Source: JBCCEJ01 sp039030335
GTDB lineage: Bacteria; Pseudomonadota; Gammaproteobacteria; HK1
Direction of reading: 5' to 3'
Length of the DNA stretch: 64,000 nucleotides
Assembly (NCBI GenBank): GCA_039030335.1
Contig: JBCCEJ010000026.1
Location: 1 to 64,000 of the forward strand
The position numbers and the translations under genes were made by a program. Positions within the stretch are counted from its first letter, which is position 1. Every line of letters starts with the position of its first letter. The notes under the pieces were generated by a model. The model saw only the letters and a list, made by a program, of their open reading frames with translations. It had not been told where the DNA came from and did no database searches. Positions 1 to 8,732 of the stretch are shown here, in pieces.

Positions 1-146
1 CCGTAGAACACTACGATACCCAGGAGGGTCAGCAAGCCCGCGAGCGTCAGGCACGTCGTTCCTATCAACGGGTAAGACACTCGCGTGTGGTATCCCGTCC
101 AGGCCAACACGATGGCAACGGCCATCGTTACGAACAGAGCGCGCAT
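1..146 (-). CDS. Partial small membrane protein, unknown
   Basis: An open frame starts at an ATG at 146, directly after two in-frame TAG stops, and runs off the left edge. The visible 48 residues begin MRALFVTMAVAIVLAW and form two hydrophobic stretches (about residues 3-16 and 27-47), so an inner-membrane protein is likely. It lies downstream of dsbC on the same strand and may be cotranscribed. I do not recognise a family, and too little is visible to assign a function. Confidence 0.45.
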   Translation of the reverse strand, partial: MRALFVTMAVAIVLAWTGYHTRVSYPLIGTTCLTLAGLLTLLGIVVFY

Positions 147-222
147 CTACTATTCCGGGCCGCTAGTATGCTGAGCTGACAGAGGCAGCGCGATGACAGC
201 CTCCAGGATCGTCTGCAGGTAA

Positions 223-939
223 CTAACCCCCGCTTACGTTATCCCGCAGCACCTTCAGAAGTTCGTCAGGCGGCGCGTAACCGGGGATTAGATCGCCCGT
301 CTCCAACACTATGGTTGGCGTGCCACGCACACCGAGCATGTCGCCAAGCCTATAGTGCTCGGCCACGCGGTTTGCGCAGCTCGCCTTGGCAACACGCCGG
401 CCGGCCTTGGCATCGGTCATCGCCGAATGCTGGTCCGCCGCACACCACACCGAAACCATCTCGTTATACGTGCTGGACGGCACGCCGCGCCGCGGGTAAG
501 CGAGATAGCGCACCGAGATGCCTCGTTCGTTGTACTGCGCCATCTCTGAATGCATCTTCGCGCAGTAGCCGCAGTCGACGTCGGTGAACACGTTGATGGT
601 ATAGCGCACCTTTTCCGGGGCGAAGACGATCATCGAGTCGCTGTAGCGCTCGATCGCGCTGAGGCGCCCGCTACGGCGCTGATTCTCAGTCAGATTCTCG
701 CCCGCCTCGACGTCCAGTAGATCGCCACGCAGCAGATACCGGCCGTCGGCGCTCATATAGAGCACCCGCGGCCCGTAGGTCACGACGTAGAGCCCCGGCA
801 TCTCCGCCGGGCGCACCTCGTCCGGTTTCACATCCGGAACCAGCTCCGCGAGCCGCTTGGTTACCGCGTCAGGCACTTCCGCGGCTCCGATACCGAGAGC
901 CAGCAGCAGCAGGACGAGACCGTTGGCGATGCGCATCAT
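223..939 (-). CDS. dsbC: Periplasmic disulfide isomerase DsbC
   Basis: Thiol:disulfide interchange protein of the DsbC/DsbG family, which reshuffles wrong disulfides in exported proteins. The first 20 or so residues are a hydrophobic signal peptide. A thioredoxin-fold catalytic region follows with the CXXC motif CGYC near residue 123 (FTDVDCGYCAKMH) and the cis-Pro loop RGTPTIVLE near the C-terminus. The longest frame starts at a TTG at 954; I prefer the ATG at 939 because a G-rich tract precedes it and the signal peptide then begins properly. In related bacteria dsbC sits next to xerD. Here a GspE-like ATPase gene lies between them. Confidence 0.9.
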   Translation of the reverse strand: MMRIANGLVLLLLALGIGAAEVPDAVTKRLAELVPDVKPDEVRPAEMPGLYVVTYGPRVLYMSADGRYLLRGDLLDVEAGENLTENQRRSGRLSAIERYSDSMIVFAPEKVRYTINVFTDVDCGYCAKMHSEMAQYNERGISVRYLAYPRRGVPSSTYNEMVSVWCAADQHSAMTDAKAGRRVAKASCANRVAEHYRLGDMLGVRGTPTIVLETGDLIPGYAPPDELLKVLRDNVSGG

Positions 940-954
940 GTTGTTCGACCCCAA

Positions 955-1220
955 TTCAATCTACAGCGTGCGGCGCTGTGGCGATTCTTACCACCGTGCG
1001 GCTCCGAATAGCCGGCACGGAGTACAAATGACTTCCCGTAGGCGCACCACTTTGCGGCGAGCGCCCGGCGCGAAGGCGACACGCATCACGGGCTGTGGAT
1101 CCCGGACGTGCTAACGTTTGTGCAAAGCGCGCGCACGTCCGGTCGTTCCAGTGAGACCACTGCGCAGTCACTATCGTTCCGGTGCCGGACCGGAACCGTA
1201 CTCACCGGTAAGGGTGACAG
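955..1220. promoter_or_regulatory. Divergent intergenic region dsbC / GspE-like ATPase
   Basis: This 266-base gap separates two divergent genes and must hold both promoters. I see no clear consensus boxes, terminator hairpin or RNA gene. A plausible ribosome binding sequence (AAGGGTG) lies just upstream of the ATG at 1221. Confidence 0.4.
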
Positions 1221-3008
1221 ATGCTGAACCGAACGACGCGCCACGGCGCGGATGCCTGGCTGACGATGGAACGCGTCGGGACGATGCTCGTGCGCGACGG
1301 CTTGATCCGGCCCGAACAGCTGGGCGCCCTGCAGGTCGGTGCGCCTGATTCTACGCTGCCACATCCACTCGTGCGAATCAGCGAAATGAACTGGCGCTCG
1401 GCGCGTGACGAGCGTCAGCCGCTGGAACTGGAGTGGCTGACGCGGTGGCTGGCGACTCAGTGTTCGCTCGAATACATCCGCATCGACCCGCTGAAGATCG
1501 ATGTCATGCGCGTCACCGGCATCGTGTCCTACGCCTACGCCAGACGGTTTCGCATCCTGCCGGTCAGAGTTTCAGACGACAGCATCACGATCGCCAGTGC
1601 CGAGCCTTTTGCAACGGACTGGATAGGCGAGTTGTCCGGATTGTTGCGGCTGCGCGTCGAGCACGTCATCTGCAATCCGCTCGCGGTCGAACGCTACCTC
1701 ACGGATTTCTACTCTGTCAGTCGCTCGCTGAGCGGTGCCACCGCGGCCGCATCCGACGAGCCCGTATTGAAGGTGACCAACCTAGAGCAACTGGTAGACG
1801 TAGCGGAGAACTCTGCGGAGCCGGGGGCAGACGACCGCCACATCGTGCGTCTGGTCGACTGGCTCTTGCAGTTCGCTTTCGAACAACGAGCGAGCGATAT
1901 TCACCTCGAACCGCGGCGCGAGCAGGGCAATATACGGTTTCGCATCGACGGTGTGATGCACCTTGTGCATCACGTGCAAACCGTAGTGCTGAACGCGATG
2001 GTGAGCCGCCTTAAAGCGCTCGGCCGGATGGACGTCATCGAGCGGCGCCGGCCTCAGGATGGTCGGGTCAAGACCCGGCCGCCGAACGGTCATGAGATCG
2101 AACTGCGCCTTTCGACGATGCCAACCACGTTTGGCGAAAAGCTCGTCATGCGGATCTTTGATCCCGAAGTGCTGGTCCGTTCGATCGATGAACTAGGCCT
2201 GGTGGGCATCGAACTGAACCGCTGGCGAGCATTGACCGAGGCGGCGAACGGCATGCTGATCGTGACCGGGCCGACCGGGTCGGGCAAAACGACGACGCTC
2301 TATTCCGCCCTGAAACAGCTGGCCCGACCTGAATTGAACGTCTGCACCATCGAAGACCCGATCGAGATGGTTGACCCGTCGCTGAATCAAATGGCCGTGC
2401 AACCTTCCATCGGCGTGTCTTTCGCAACCGGCATCCGCACACTGCTGCGCCAGGATCCCGACATCATCATGGTCGGCGAGATCCGGGACAAGGAGACGGC
2501 CGACGCGGCCTTGCAAGCCGCGATGACCGGGCATCTGGTATTAACCACCCTACACACCAACGACGCACCGTCTTCGGTCACGCGGCTTCTGGACCTCGGC
2601 GTGGCCCCGTTTCTGCTCCGGGCAGCGCTGCTCGGTGTCATCGCTCAACGGCTGGTACGCACGCTCTGCGACCGCTGCAAGGCTCCCGTCGAAACCGACC
2701 TCCCGCAGTGGGAAGCGCTGACCGCGCCCCACAAGGCCCGTGCACCAGAGCAAGTCTACACAGCCGTCGGTTGCGACGAATGCCGTCACACGGGTTACCG
2801 GGGGCGCATCGGCATCTACGAGATGATGCCCATCAGCGAATCCCTCCGGCAGATGATCGAGCCGTCGATGGACATACAGGCCCTGCGCGCCGAAGCCTCT
2901 GCTGAAGGTATGCGCTCGCTGCGGCTATCCGGCGCACTGAAAGTGCAGTCGGGCATTACGACGCCGGCCGAGGTGTTTGCGGTCGCGCCGCCTGAAGGTC
3001 AGCACTAG
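1221..3008 (+). CDS. GspE/PilB-family secretion or pilus assembly ATPase
   Basis: AAA-like ATPase of the type II secretion/type IV pilus family (595 aa). It has an N-terminal T2SSE_N-like domain (GTMLVRDGLIRPEQ), then the core with Walker A GPTGSGKTT near residue 350, an Asp-box region, and Walker B DPDIIMVGEIRD near 412. The two CXXC pairs (CDRC near 483 and CDEC near 518) form the family zinc module. Hexamers of this family drive pseudopilus or pilus polymerisation from the cytoplasm. No other secretion or pilus genes are in the window, so the machine it serves is unknown; PilB, GspE and MshE-like roles are all possible. Confidence 0.85.
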   Translation: MLNRTTRHGADAWLTMERVGTMLVRDGLIRPEQLGALQVGAPDSTLPHPLVRISEMNWRSARDERQPLELEWLTRWLATQCSLEYIRIDPLKIDVMRVTGIVSYAYARRFRILPVRVSDDSITIASAEPFATDWIGELSGLLRLRVEHVICNPLAVERYLTDFYSVSRSLSGATAAASDEPVLKVTNLEQLVDVAENSAEPGADDRHIVRLVDWLLQFAFEQRASDIHLEPRREQGNIRFRIDGVMHLVHHVQTVVLNAMVSRLKALGRMDVIERRRPQDGRVKTRPPNGHEIELRLSTMPTTFGEKLVMRIFDPEVLVRSIDELGLVGIELNRWRALTEAANGMLIVTGPTGSGKTTTLYSALKQLARPELNVCTIEDPIEMVDPSLNQMAVQPSIGVSFATGIRTLLRQDPDIIMVGEIRDKETADAALQAAMTGHLVLTTLHTNDAPSSVTRLLDLGVAPFLLRAALLGVIAQRLVRTLCDRCKAPVETDLPQWEALTAPHKARAPEQVYTAVGCDECRHTGYRGRIGIYEMMPISESLRQMIEPSMDIQALRAEASAEGMRSLRLSGALKVQSGITTPAEVFAVAPPEGQH

Positions 3009-3031
3009 TCGCCGTGCTGTTGGCCGGACGG

Positions 3032-3949
3032 TCAGCCGCGAGGGTGGTGCGCTGCGTGTAGTGCCTGCAGACGCGTGCGCGCAACGTGCGTGTAGATCTG
3101 TGTCGTCGACAGGTCGCTATGTCCCAGCAGCATCTGAATGACGCGCAGATCCGCGCCGTGGTTCAGCAGGTGAGTGGCGAATGAGTGCCTCAACGTGTGG
3201 GGAGACAGGTGTCGGTGAATGCCGGCCTGCACGGCGTAGCGCTTTATGTTCTGCCAGAACGCCTGTCGGCTCATCGGTCGCGCCCTGCGGGTCGGAAACA
3301 TGGCCGTTGATGTGCGCATGCCCAGCAGCGCCGGGCGCGCCTCGCGATTGCAGCGTTCAAGCCAGTCGAGAGCTTCTTCGCCCAGCGGCACCAGTCGCTC
3401 TTTTGAGCCCTTGCCAGTGACGCGCACAATGCCCTGCCGCAAACTCACTTCGCTAAAGTCCAGATTGACCAACTCAGACACCCTGAGGCCGGTGGCGTAG
3501 AGCACTTCGAGCATGGCGCGATCGCGAAGGCCGAGCGGGTCGGTTATGTCGGGCGCGGCCAGCAGGCGCTCCACCTCGGGTTCGGTCAGCGCCTCGGGGA
3601 GCGGGCGACCGAGTTTGGGGGCGCTTATGGTCGCAGACGGATCGTGACGCAGATGACCGTCACGAACCTGCAGTTGAAAGTAGCGCTTGAGCGTGGAGAG
3701 CCGGCGCGCGAGCGTTCGCGCGGGGGTATCACTCTGGGCGGCCAGGTAGTCGAGCAGCAGCGGACGTGTTACGTGCTCAAGGTCTATGCCCAGCTCATGC
3801 AGCCAGCGACAGAAATGCTCGAGGTCCCGACGGTAGGCCAGCAGGGTATTTTCGGCCAGCCCGCGTTCCATCCACAGCGTGTCGACGAAACGTTCGATCC
3901 GCGCACTGTCAGCCGCCAGGACCGTCGCCTCTGACGGCCGGCCGGGCAA
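3032..3949 (-). CDS. xerD: Site-specific tyrosine recombinase XerD
   Basis: Tyrosine recombinase that resolves chromosome dimers at dif together with XerC under FtsK control. It has an N-terminal SAM-like core-binding domain and a C-terminal catalytic domain with the full active set: R156 (ATGLRVSEL), K180 (VTGKGSKER), H251 and R254 (HTLRHSFATH), H277 (GHSDL) and the nucleophile Y286 (TQIYTHV). XerD rather than XerC is inferred from its place beside dsbC and rplS and from ARIERFVDTLW near the N-terminus. The only reasonable start is a TTG at 3949, one base after the rplS stop, so it is probably translated by coupling to rplS. Confidence 0.9.
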   Translation of the reverse strand: MPGRPSEATVLAADSARIERFVDTLWMERGLAENTLLAYRRDLEHFCRWLHELGIDLEHVTRPLLLDYLAAQSDTPARTLARRLSTLKRYFQLQVRDGHLRHDPSATISAPKLGRPLPEALTEPEVERLLAAPDITDPLGLRDRAMLEVLYATGLRVSELVNLDFSEVSLRQGIVRVTGKGSKERLVPLGEEALDWLERCNREARPALLGMRTSTAMFPTRRARPMSRQAFWQNIKRYAVQAGIHRHLSPHTLRHSFATHLLNHGADLRVIQMLLGHSDLSTTQIYTHVARTRLQALHAAHHPRG

Positions 3950-3950
3950 C

Positions 3951-4307
3951 TCAGTTGCGGCGGCTCAGTTTTTCCTTGATGCGCGCCGCGTGACCGGTCC
4001 GACCCCGCAGGTAGTAGAGCTTTGCACGGCGGACGTCACCGCGACGCTTGACGATCACTTCCTCGATCGCCGGGCTGAAGCTCTGGAAGACGCGTTCCAC
4101 GCCCTCGCCGTGCGAAATCTTGCGCACCGTGAAAGCGGAATTGAGACCGCGGTTGCGCCGGGCGATGCATACGCCTTCGAAAGCCTGCACGCGTTCGCGT
4201 GCACCCTCGCGCACCTTGACACGTACGACGACGGTATCCCCCGGGCCAAAGTCTGGCAGCTCACGCTGCATCTGCTCCGCTTCGATCGCCTGAATGACGT
4301 TGCTCAT
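3951..4307 (-). CDS. rplS: 50S ribosomal protein L19
   Basis: Ribosomal protein L19 (118 aa), located at the 30S-50S interface. The sequence begins MSNVIQAIEAEQMQRELPDF and carries the typical motifs GDTVVVRVKVREG and RVQAFEGVCIARRN. A longer open frame reaches back to 4376, but the family N-terminus and the 7-base distance from the trmD stop fix the start at 4307. It is the last ribosomal gene of the rpsP-rimM-trmD-rplS operon and runs straight into xerD. Confidence 0.97.
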   Translation of the reverse strand: MSNVIQAIEAEQMQRELPDFGPGDTVVVRVKVREGARERVQAFEGVCIARRNRGLNSAFTVRKISHGEGVERVFQSFSPAIEEVIVKRRGDVRRAKLYYLRGRTGHAARIKEKLSRRN

Positions 4308-4314
4308 TGTTCGT

Positions 4315-5064
4315 CTACTCTTCGTTGGCGGCGTGCCCGGCCCGGTGGGCGGCGAGCACGGCCTGCTCTTCTTCACTCAATGACCGCTCGGCCAGTAAGT
4401 CTGGCCGGCGTTCCGCGGTTCGCACCAGCGCCTGATGCAACCGCCATTTTTCGATCCTGGCATGATGGCCGCTCAGCAGCACCGGCGGCACTTCAAGCCC
4501 TTCGACCCGCTCGGGCCGCGTGTAGTGCGGCCAGTCGAGCAATCCGTCTGCGAACGAGTCCTGCTGCGCTGACTCGCCGTGACCCAGGGCGCCAGGCAGC
4601 TGACGCGCCATCGCATCCACCAGGGCCAGCGCCGGCAATTCGCCGCCGCTCAACACAAAATCGCCGAGCGACAGTTCCTCATCGATCTCAAGTTCGATCA
4701 GCCGCTCATCGACACCTTCATACCGACTGCAGACCAGCACCAGAGCCGGCTCCGCGGCCAGTCGCCGCACGGCCGCATCATCGATCGGCACCCCTTGCGG
4801 AGACATGTGCACCGTTTTCGCGGTGCCGCCCACGGCCTTTCGCGCAGCGCCTATCGCGGCGCGCAGCGGTTCGACCATCATGACCATCCCAGGCCCACCG
4901 CCGTACGGACGATCGTCGACCGTACGGTGACGGTCGTGAGCGAATTCGCGCGGATTGACCGTCGAGAGTTCCAGCAACCCGGCGTCCAGCGCACGCCCGC
5001 AAATGCCGTATCCGCAGGCGCCGCTGATCATCTCCGGAAACAGCGACACGACTGCAACGCGCAT
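4315..5064 (-). CDS. trmD: tRNA (guanine-N1-)-methyltransferase TrmD
   Basis: SPOUT-class methyltransferase that makes m1G37 in tRNAs reading CNN codons and prevents +1 frameshifting; it uses S-adenosylmethionine and is a dimer. Visible family motifs are RVAVVSLFPEM at the N-terminus, DDRPYGGGPGMVMM, the trefoil-knot loop LVCSRYEGVDERL, and DFVLSGGELPALALVDA. At 249 aa it has the normal length. It lies between rimM and rplS as in most gammaproteobacteria. Confidence 0.97.
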   Translation of the reverse strand: MRVAVVSLFPEMISGACGYGICGRALDAGLLELSTVNPREFAHDRHRTVDDRPYGGGPGMVMMVEPLRAAIGAARKAVGGTAKTVHMSPQGVPIDDAAVRRLAAEPALVLVCSRYEGVDERLIELEIDEELSLGDFVLSGGELPALALVDAMARQLPGALGHGESAQQDSFADGLLDWPHYTRPERVEGLEVPPVLLSGHHARIEKWRLHQALVRTAERRPDLLAERSLSEEEQAVLAAHRAGHAANEE

Positions 5065-5102
5065 GTTTGCGCCCTCCCGCCGCCAGTTCCCCGCCCCGGC
5101 CG

Positions 5103-5693
5103 TCAGTCGTCCGGATGCCAGTCCACGACGATGCGCTTGTTGTCCAGCTCGACCGCCGTAACGATCTCGCGAAGAACAAACGGTATCAACCGCTCCCGGT
5201 CACCAGTTACGACGAGCACGTCGTTGGCGCCGGTTTCCATCAGCGACGTTACTCTTCCGAAGTCGACGCCGTCTGTGTTCTGGACCGCGCATCCGATCAG
5301 CGCGAACCAGTAGTACTCATCCTCATCCGGGTCGGGCAGCAGTGCCGGCGGCAACGCGACATCGTACCCGACCAGATCCTGCGCCCTGTCCCGGTCTTCC
5401 GAGCCCTCGAAACGCACGACGAAACCGCCCCTGTGTGGGCGACACTCGGCCACCGTCACCAAGTGCCATGCGTCGCGCTGCCCAATCAGCCATTCCGGCA
5501 ACCGGACCAGCGCCTCAGCGGGCTCCAGATCGATTTGCAGATGCACCCAACCTCTTACGCCGAATGCGGAACCCAGCCTGCCGACTGGAACGGGCGGCGC
5601 AGACTCTGGTGGCGCGTTGGCGTCTGGCCGATGCCCGCGGCCCGCCGGGCCGCTTACTGCTTCAGGCGGCGACCGACGCCTCGGCCTTCGCAT
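5103..5693 (-). CDS. rimM: Ribosome maturation factor RimM
   Basis: 16S rRNA processing factor that binds S19 and matures the 30S head. It shows an N-terminal RimM domain (PVGRLGSAFGVRGWVHL) and a C-terminal PRC-barrel half (RVTSLMETGANDVLVV, RLIPFV). The ATG at 5693 is the only possible start; reading the frame from there to the conserved PVGRLG motif shows no other ATG, GTG, TTG or CTG. The gene therefore overlaps the end of rpsP by 32 bases and has about 35 residues before the conserved domain, a proline- and arginine-rich extension. Confidence 0.93.
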   Translation of the reverse strand: MRRPRRRSPPEAVSGPAGRGHRPDANAPPESAPPVPVGRLGSAFGVRGWVHLQIDLEPAEALVRLPEWLIGQRDAWHLVTVAECRPHRGGFVVRFEGSEDRDRAQDLVGYDVALPPALLPDPDEDEYYWFALIGCAVQNTDGVDFGRVTSLMETGANDVLVVTGDRERLIPFVLREIVTAVELDNKRIVVDWHPDD

Positions 5694-5925
5694 GCTGTTT
5701 GATGAGCTTGCGCGCCCGGTCAGTCGGCTGCGCTCCCTGGGAAATCCAGTGCGTCACGCGCGCCTGATCGACGCGCAGACGCTCTTCTCCGCCGGCTGCG
5801 ATCGGGTTGAAGAATCCGACGCGCTCGATGAAACGGCCGTCACGGCCTTTGCGGCTGTCAGCGATAACCAGGTGGTAGAACGGGCGTTTCTTGGCCCCCG
5901 TTCGAGCCAGGCGAATCTTGACCAT
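5662..5925 (-). CDS. rpsP: 30S ribosomal protein S16
   Basis: Ribosomal protein S16 (87 aa) with the family start MVKIRLARTGAKKRPFYHLV and the motif RDGRFIERVGFFNP. A longer frame reaches 5988, but the conserved N-terminus fixes the start at 5925. It is the first gene of the rpsP-rimM-trmD-rplS operon, and a promoter-like sequence lies about 60 bases upstream. Confidence 0.97.
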   Translation of the reverse strand: MVKIRLARTGAKKRPFYHLVIADSRKGRDGRFIERVGFFNPIAAGGEERLRVDQARVTHWISQGAQPTDRARKLIKQHAKAEASVAA

Positions 5926-5986
5926 CGTGTGTACGCTACTCGAGTAATTTTGCGCGGGCATCGGACTCGCTCGCGCAAAGCCGGAC

Positions 5987-6015
5987 ATTGTACTTCGACT
6001 TTAGACCGAACCCAA
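5987..6015 (-). promoter_or_regulatory. Putative sigma-70 promoter of the rpsP operon
   Basis: On the minus strand a -35 element TTGGGT (6010-6015) is followed after exactly 17 bases by a -10 element TACAAT (5987-5992). It sits about 60 bases upstream of the S16 start codon, the right place to drive rpsP-rimM-trmD-rplS. This is a consensus match by eye, not a mapped start. Confidence 0.55.
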
Positions 6016-6044
6016 GCCCGCGCGCGGCGTCGCATAACGCCGGT

Positions 6045-7418
6045 CTAGCCGAACGGCAGCCCGCCAGGTCCACCGCGCATCCCGCCCAACATACCCTGAA
6101 GCCCACCTTTCTTCTTCATTCGCTTCATCATCTTCTGCATCTGGGTAACCTGCTTCAGCACCTTGTTGACGTCCTGAACCCGGGTGCCCGAGCCCGCCGC
6201 GATGCGTTTGCGGCGGGAGCCGTTGATGACCCCCGGGCGGCGCCGTTCGTGCGGCGTCATCGAATTGATGATGGCCTCGGTCCTGGACAGTTCCTTGTCA
6301 TTGACCTGATCGCGCACGTTCTGCGGCACGTTCGACATACCAGGGAGCTTGTCGAGCATACTGGCGACGCCACCCATATTGCGCATCTGCTGGATCTGGT
6401 CGCGCAGATCCTCCAGATCGAATCCCTTGCCCTTTTGCAGCTTCCCGGCGAGCTTCCCGGCCTTCTCGCGGTCGACCTTGCTCTCGACTTCCTCGATAAG
6501 CGACAGAACGTCACCCATGCCGAGGATCCGGGAGGCGATGCGGTCGGGGTGGAAAGGCGCCAGCTTGTCGACTTTTTCACCTTCACCGATAAATTTGATC
6601 GGCTTGCCGGTGACCTCGCGGATCGACAACGCCGCGCCGCCGCGCGCGTCGCCGTCGGTCTTCGTCAGGACTACGCCCGTAAGCGACAGCGCCTCGTCGA
6701 AGGCCTTCGCAGTGCGCGCGGCGTCCTGGCCGGTCATCGCGTCGACGACAAACAGCGTCTCGACCGGGTTGAGCTGCTGGTGCAGCCCACGGACCTCCGC
6801 CATCATCTCCTCATCGATAGCGAGCCGACCCGCGGTATCGACTATCAGCACGTCGACGTGCATCCGCCTTGCCGTGTCGAGCGCCGCAGCCGCGATATCG
6901 GCCGGTGCCTGGCTGGCGTCGCTGTCATGGAACAGCGCCTCCACTTCCTGGCCAAGGCGCTTTAGCTGCTCGATCGCGGCTGGGCGATAGACGTCGCAGC
7001 TCGTCAGCATGACGCTCTTGCGGTCAGCCTTCGGCTCGCGAGTCTGCAGATAGCGGGCCAGTTTGGCGGCGCTGGTCGTTTTACCAGACCCTTGCAATCC
7101 AGCCAGCAAAATGACCGCCGGCGGTCTCGACTGGAGCGACAACTCGGCATTCGCGCCGCCGAGAATGCCCGTCAACTCGTCTCTTACGACACTGACGAAC
7201 GCCTCACCGGGCCGCAAGCCTTTCAATACGTCCTGACCCACGGCTCGCTCGCGCACGCGGTCGAGGAATGTCGTGACGACCGGGAGTGCAACGTCGGCTT
7301 CCAGGAGCGCTCGGCGCACTTCCCGGAGCGCCTCCTGGATGTTGTCTTCGGTCAGGCGCCCGCTACCGCTCAGATTCTTGAGCGTCCGTCCGAGCCGCTC
7401 GGTCAAATTTTCAAACAT
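6045..7418 (-). CDS. ffh: Signal recognition particle GTPase Ffh
   Basis: SRP54 homologue (457 aa) that binds 4.5S RNA and the signal sequences of nascent membrane proteins and delivers them to FtsY. It contains the N helical bundle, the G domain with LAGLQGSGKTT, the DTAGR loop and TKTDGDARGG, and a C-terminal M domain rich in methionine and lysine with a glycine-rich tail. It is adjacent to the S16 operon and divergent from ypjD, the common gammaproteobacterial arrangement. Confidence 0.97.
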   Translation of the reverse strand: MFENLTERLGRTLKNLSGSGRLTEDNIQEALREVRRALLEADVALPVVTTFLDRVRERAVGQDVLKGLRPGEAFVSVVRDELTGILGGANAELSLQSRPPAVILLAGLQGSGKTTSAAKLARYLQTREPKADRKSVMLTSCDVYRPAAIEQLKRLGQEVEALFHDSDASQAPADIAAAALDTARRMHVDVLIVDTAGRLAIDEEMMAEVRGLHQQLNPVETLFVVDAMTGQDAARTAKAFDEALSLTGVVLTKTDGDARGGAALSIREVTGKPIKFIGEGEKVDKLAPFHPDRIASRILGMGDVLSLIEEVESKVDREKAGKLAGKLQKGKGFDLEDLRDQIQQMRNMGGVASMLDKLPGMSNVPQNVRDQVNDKELSRTEAIINSMTPHERRRPGVINGSRRKRIAAGSGTRVQDVNKVLKQVTQMQKMMKRMKKKGGLQGMLGGMRGGPGGLPFG

Positions 7419-7902
7419 CAGCCGTTTCCGTCCACTTTTCGCCCAATCGACACGCCAGGTTCAGCCCGCCGCTACCGGCCGTGCGGCGCCTTGGGCATGA
7501 CCCTGCGGAGCCGTCTTCGGTGCACAGGTCATTCGGTGCATCACGAAGCCCGTCATTCTAGCCAACTCGACCGCCGAGGGCTTCCCTCGGCTCGGCCTGC
7601 AAACGTAAACAGTTGGTGATTACACCGCCCGGCGCACCGTCGCAACGTCGCGAATGCGGTGAGCCGGTCAGATGCTCCTGGCCGCTTACGCTCATCCCGG
7701 TGTCTCAGGATGCTTGACCGGTTCCGCCACGCCATGCACCATTTCGCCGATGAGCGGCCTGATTCAGGCTGAACTACCCTACGCGAGGATTGTCGCGCGC
7801 CTCGATGGTGCCTTCGCCGTTCTCTCCACTCAGTCGGCCGACTGATCGGGCCGGACTACTTCCGCTCCCGCACCGAAGTCCGATGGCTGACAACCTCCGG
7901 CC
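7419..7902. promoter_or_regulatory. Divergent ffh / ypjD intergenic region
   Basis: This 484-base gap lies between divergent genes. No convincing protein, tRNA or known small RNA is visible. It contains a perfect 8-bp inverted repeat at 7573-7591 (GCCGAGGG, 3-base loop, CCCTCGGC) without a T tract, so it is not an obvious terminator. Promoters for both flanking genes are presumably here, but I cannot place them. Confidence 0.4.
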
Positions 7903-8721
7903 ATGACGTTCGTCGCGGTCGCAAGCATCGTGCTGTACCTGGCTGCCACCTGGCAGCTCGGCAACCGGCTGCTCACGTCCGGCGGCACGAGTTCCGGACC
8001 ACACCCCGTTATCCTGCTTGCACCAGCCCTGTTGGGGCTCGGTTTGCACGGCGTCACCCTCTACGACACCGCCTTGGTCGGTACCGGGCTCAGGCTCAGC
8101 TTTTTCAATGCCTTATCGCTAATCGGCTGGGTGGTCGCTGCTCTGGTTCTGGTCACGCTACGCGGTCGTACGCTCGACAATCTGGCGCTCTTCGTGCTGC
8201 CGTTGACCGCGATCTGCGTGGCGCTCGCCGCGCTGTTTCCCGCGCCGGATACGACCGCGGTCAGCCAGAGCATCGGACTACAGGTTCACATCACGGTCTC
8301 GGTGCTGGGCTACGGTCTGCTGGCACTGGCCGCGCTCCAGGCTGCGTTGGTAGCGCTGCAGGACCGCCTGCTGAGACGCAAGCAGGTGAGTGCCCTGCTG
8401 CGCGCTCTGCCGCCACTCACGCGCCAGGAAAGCCTGCTGTTCCAGCTGATTGGCGCCGGATTCTTTTTCCTCAGCCTGAGCCTCGCAAGCGGAGCGATGT
8501 ACGTGCAGGACCTGATGGGTCAGCACCTGCTGCACAAGACCGTGCTATCGGCGCTGGCGTGGTGCATCTTCGGTGCGCTGCTCTACGGGCGCTGGCGCCA
8601 CGGCTGGCGCGGCCGTCCGGTGGTCCGCTGGTGCCTCGGCGCTTTCATCTCTCTGATGCTGGCCTATTTCGGTGCCAAACTAGTCCTGGAGGTCATCCTC
8701 GGCCGCACCTGGAGCGGCTAG
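7903..8721 (+). CDS. ypjD: CcsA/YpjD-type cytochrome c assembly-like membrane protein
   Basis: Polytopic inner-membrane protein of 272 aa with about eight hydrophobic segments, from FVAVASIVLYLAATWQL to LMLAYFGAKLVLEVIL. Its composition, length and place next to ffh and a CorB-type gene match the YpjD family, which belongs to the cytochrome c assembly (CcsA/CcmC) fold. Conserved histidines are present in loops (HITVSVLGYG; HKTVLSALAWCIFG), as in haem-handling relatives. The role of YpjD is not well established; an involvement in haem export or envelope function is inference only. Confidence 0.75.
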   Translation: MTFVAVASIVLYLAATWQLGNRLLTSGGTSSGPHPVILLAPALLGLGLHGVTLYDTALVGTGLRLSFFNALSLIGWVVAALVLVTLRGRTLDNLALFVLPLTAICVALAALFPAPDTTAVSQSIGLQVHITVSVLGYGLLALAALQAALVALQDRLLRRKQVSALLRALPPLTRQESLLFQLIGAGFFFLSLSLASGAMYVQDLMGQHLLHKTVLSALAWCIFGALLYGRWRHGWRGRPVVRWCLGAFISLMLAYFGAKLVLEVILGRTWSG

Positions 8722-8732
8722 GTAATCCATAC

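Noticed and set aside
3879..4883. 334-codon plus-strand frame across rplS and trmD
   Set aside because: Antisense to two conserved genes and rich in Arg, Ala and Pro; no motif.
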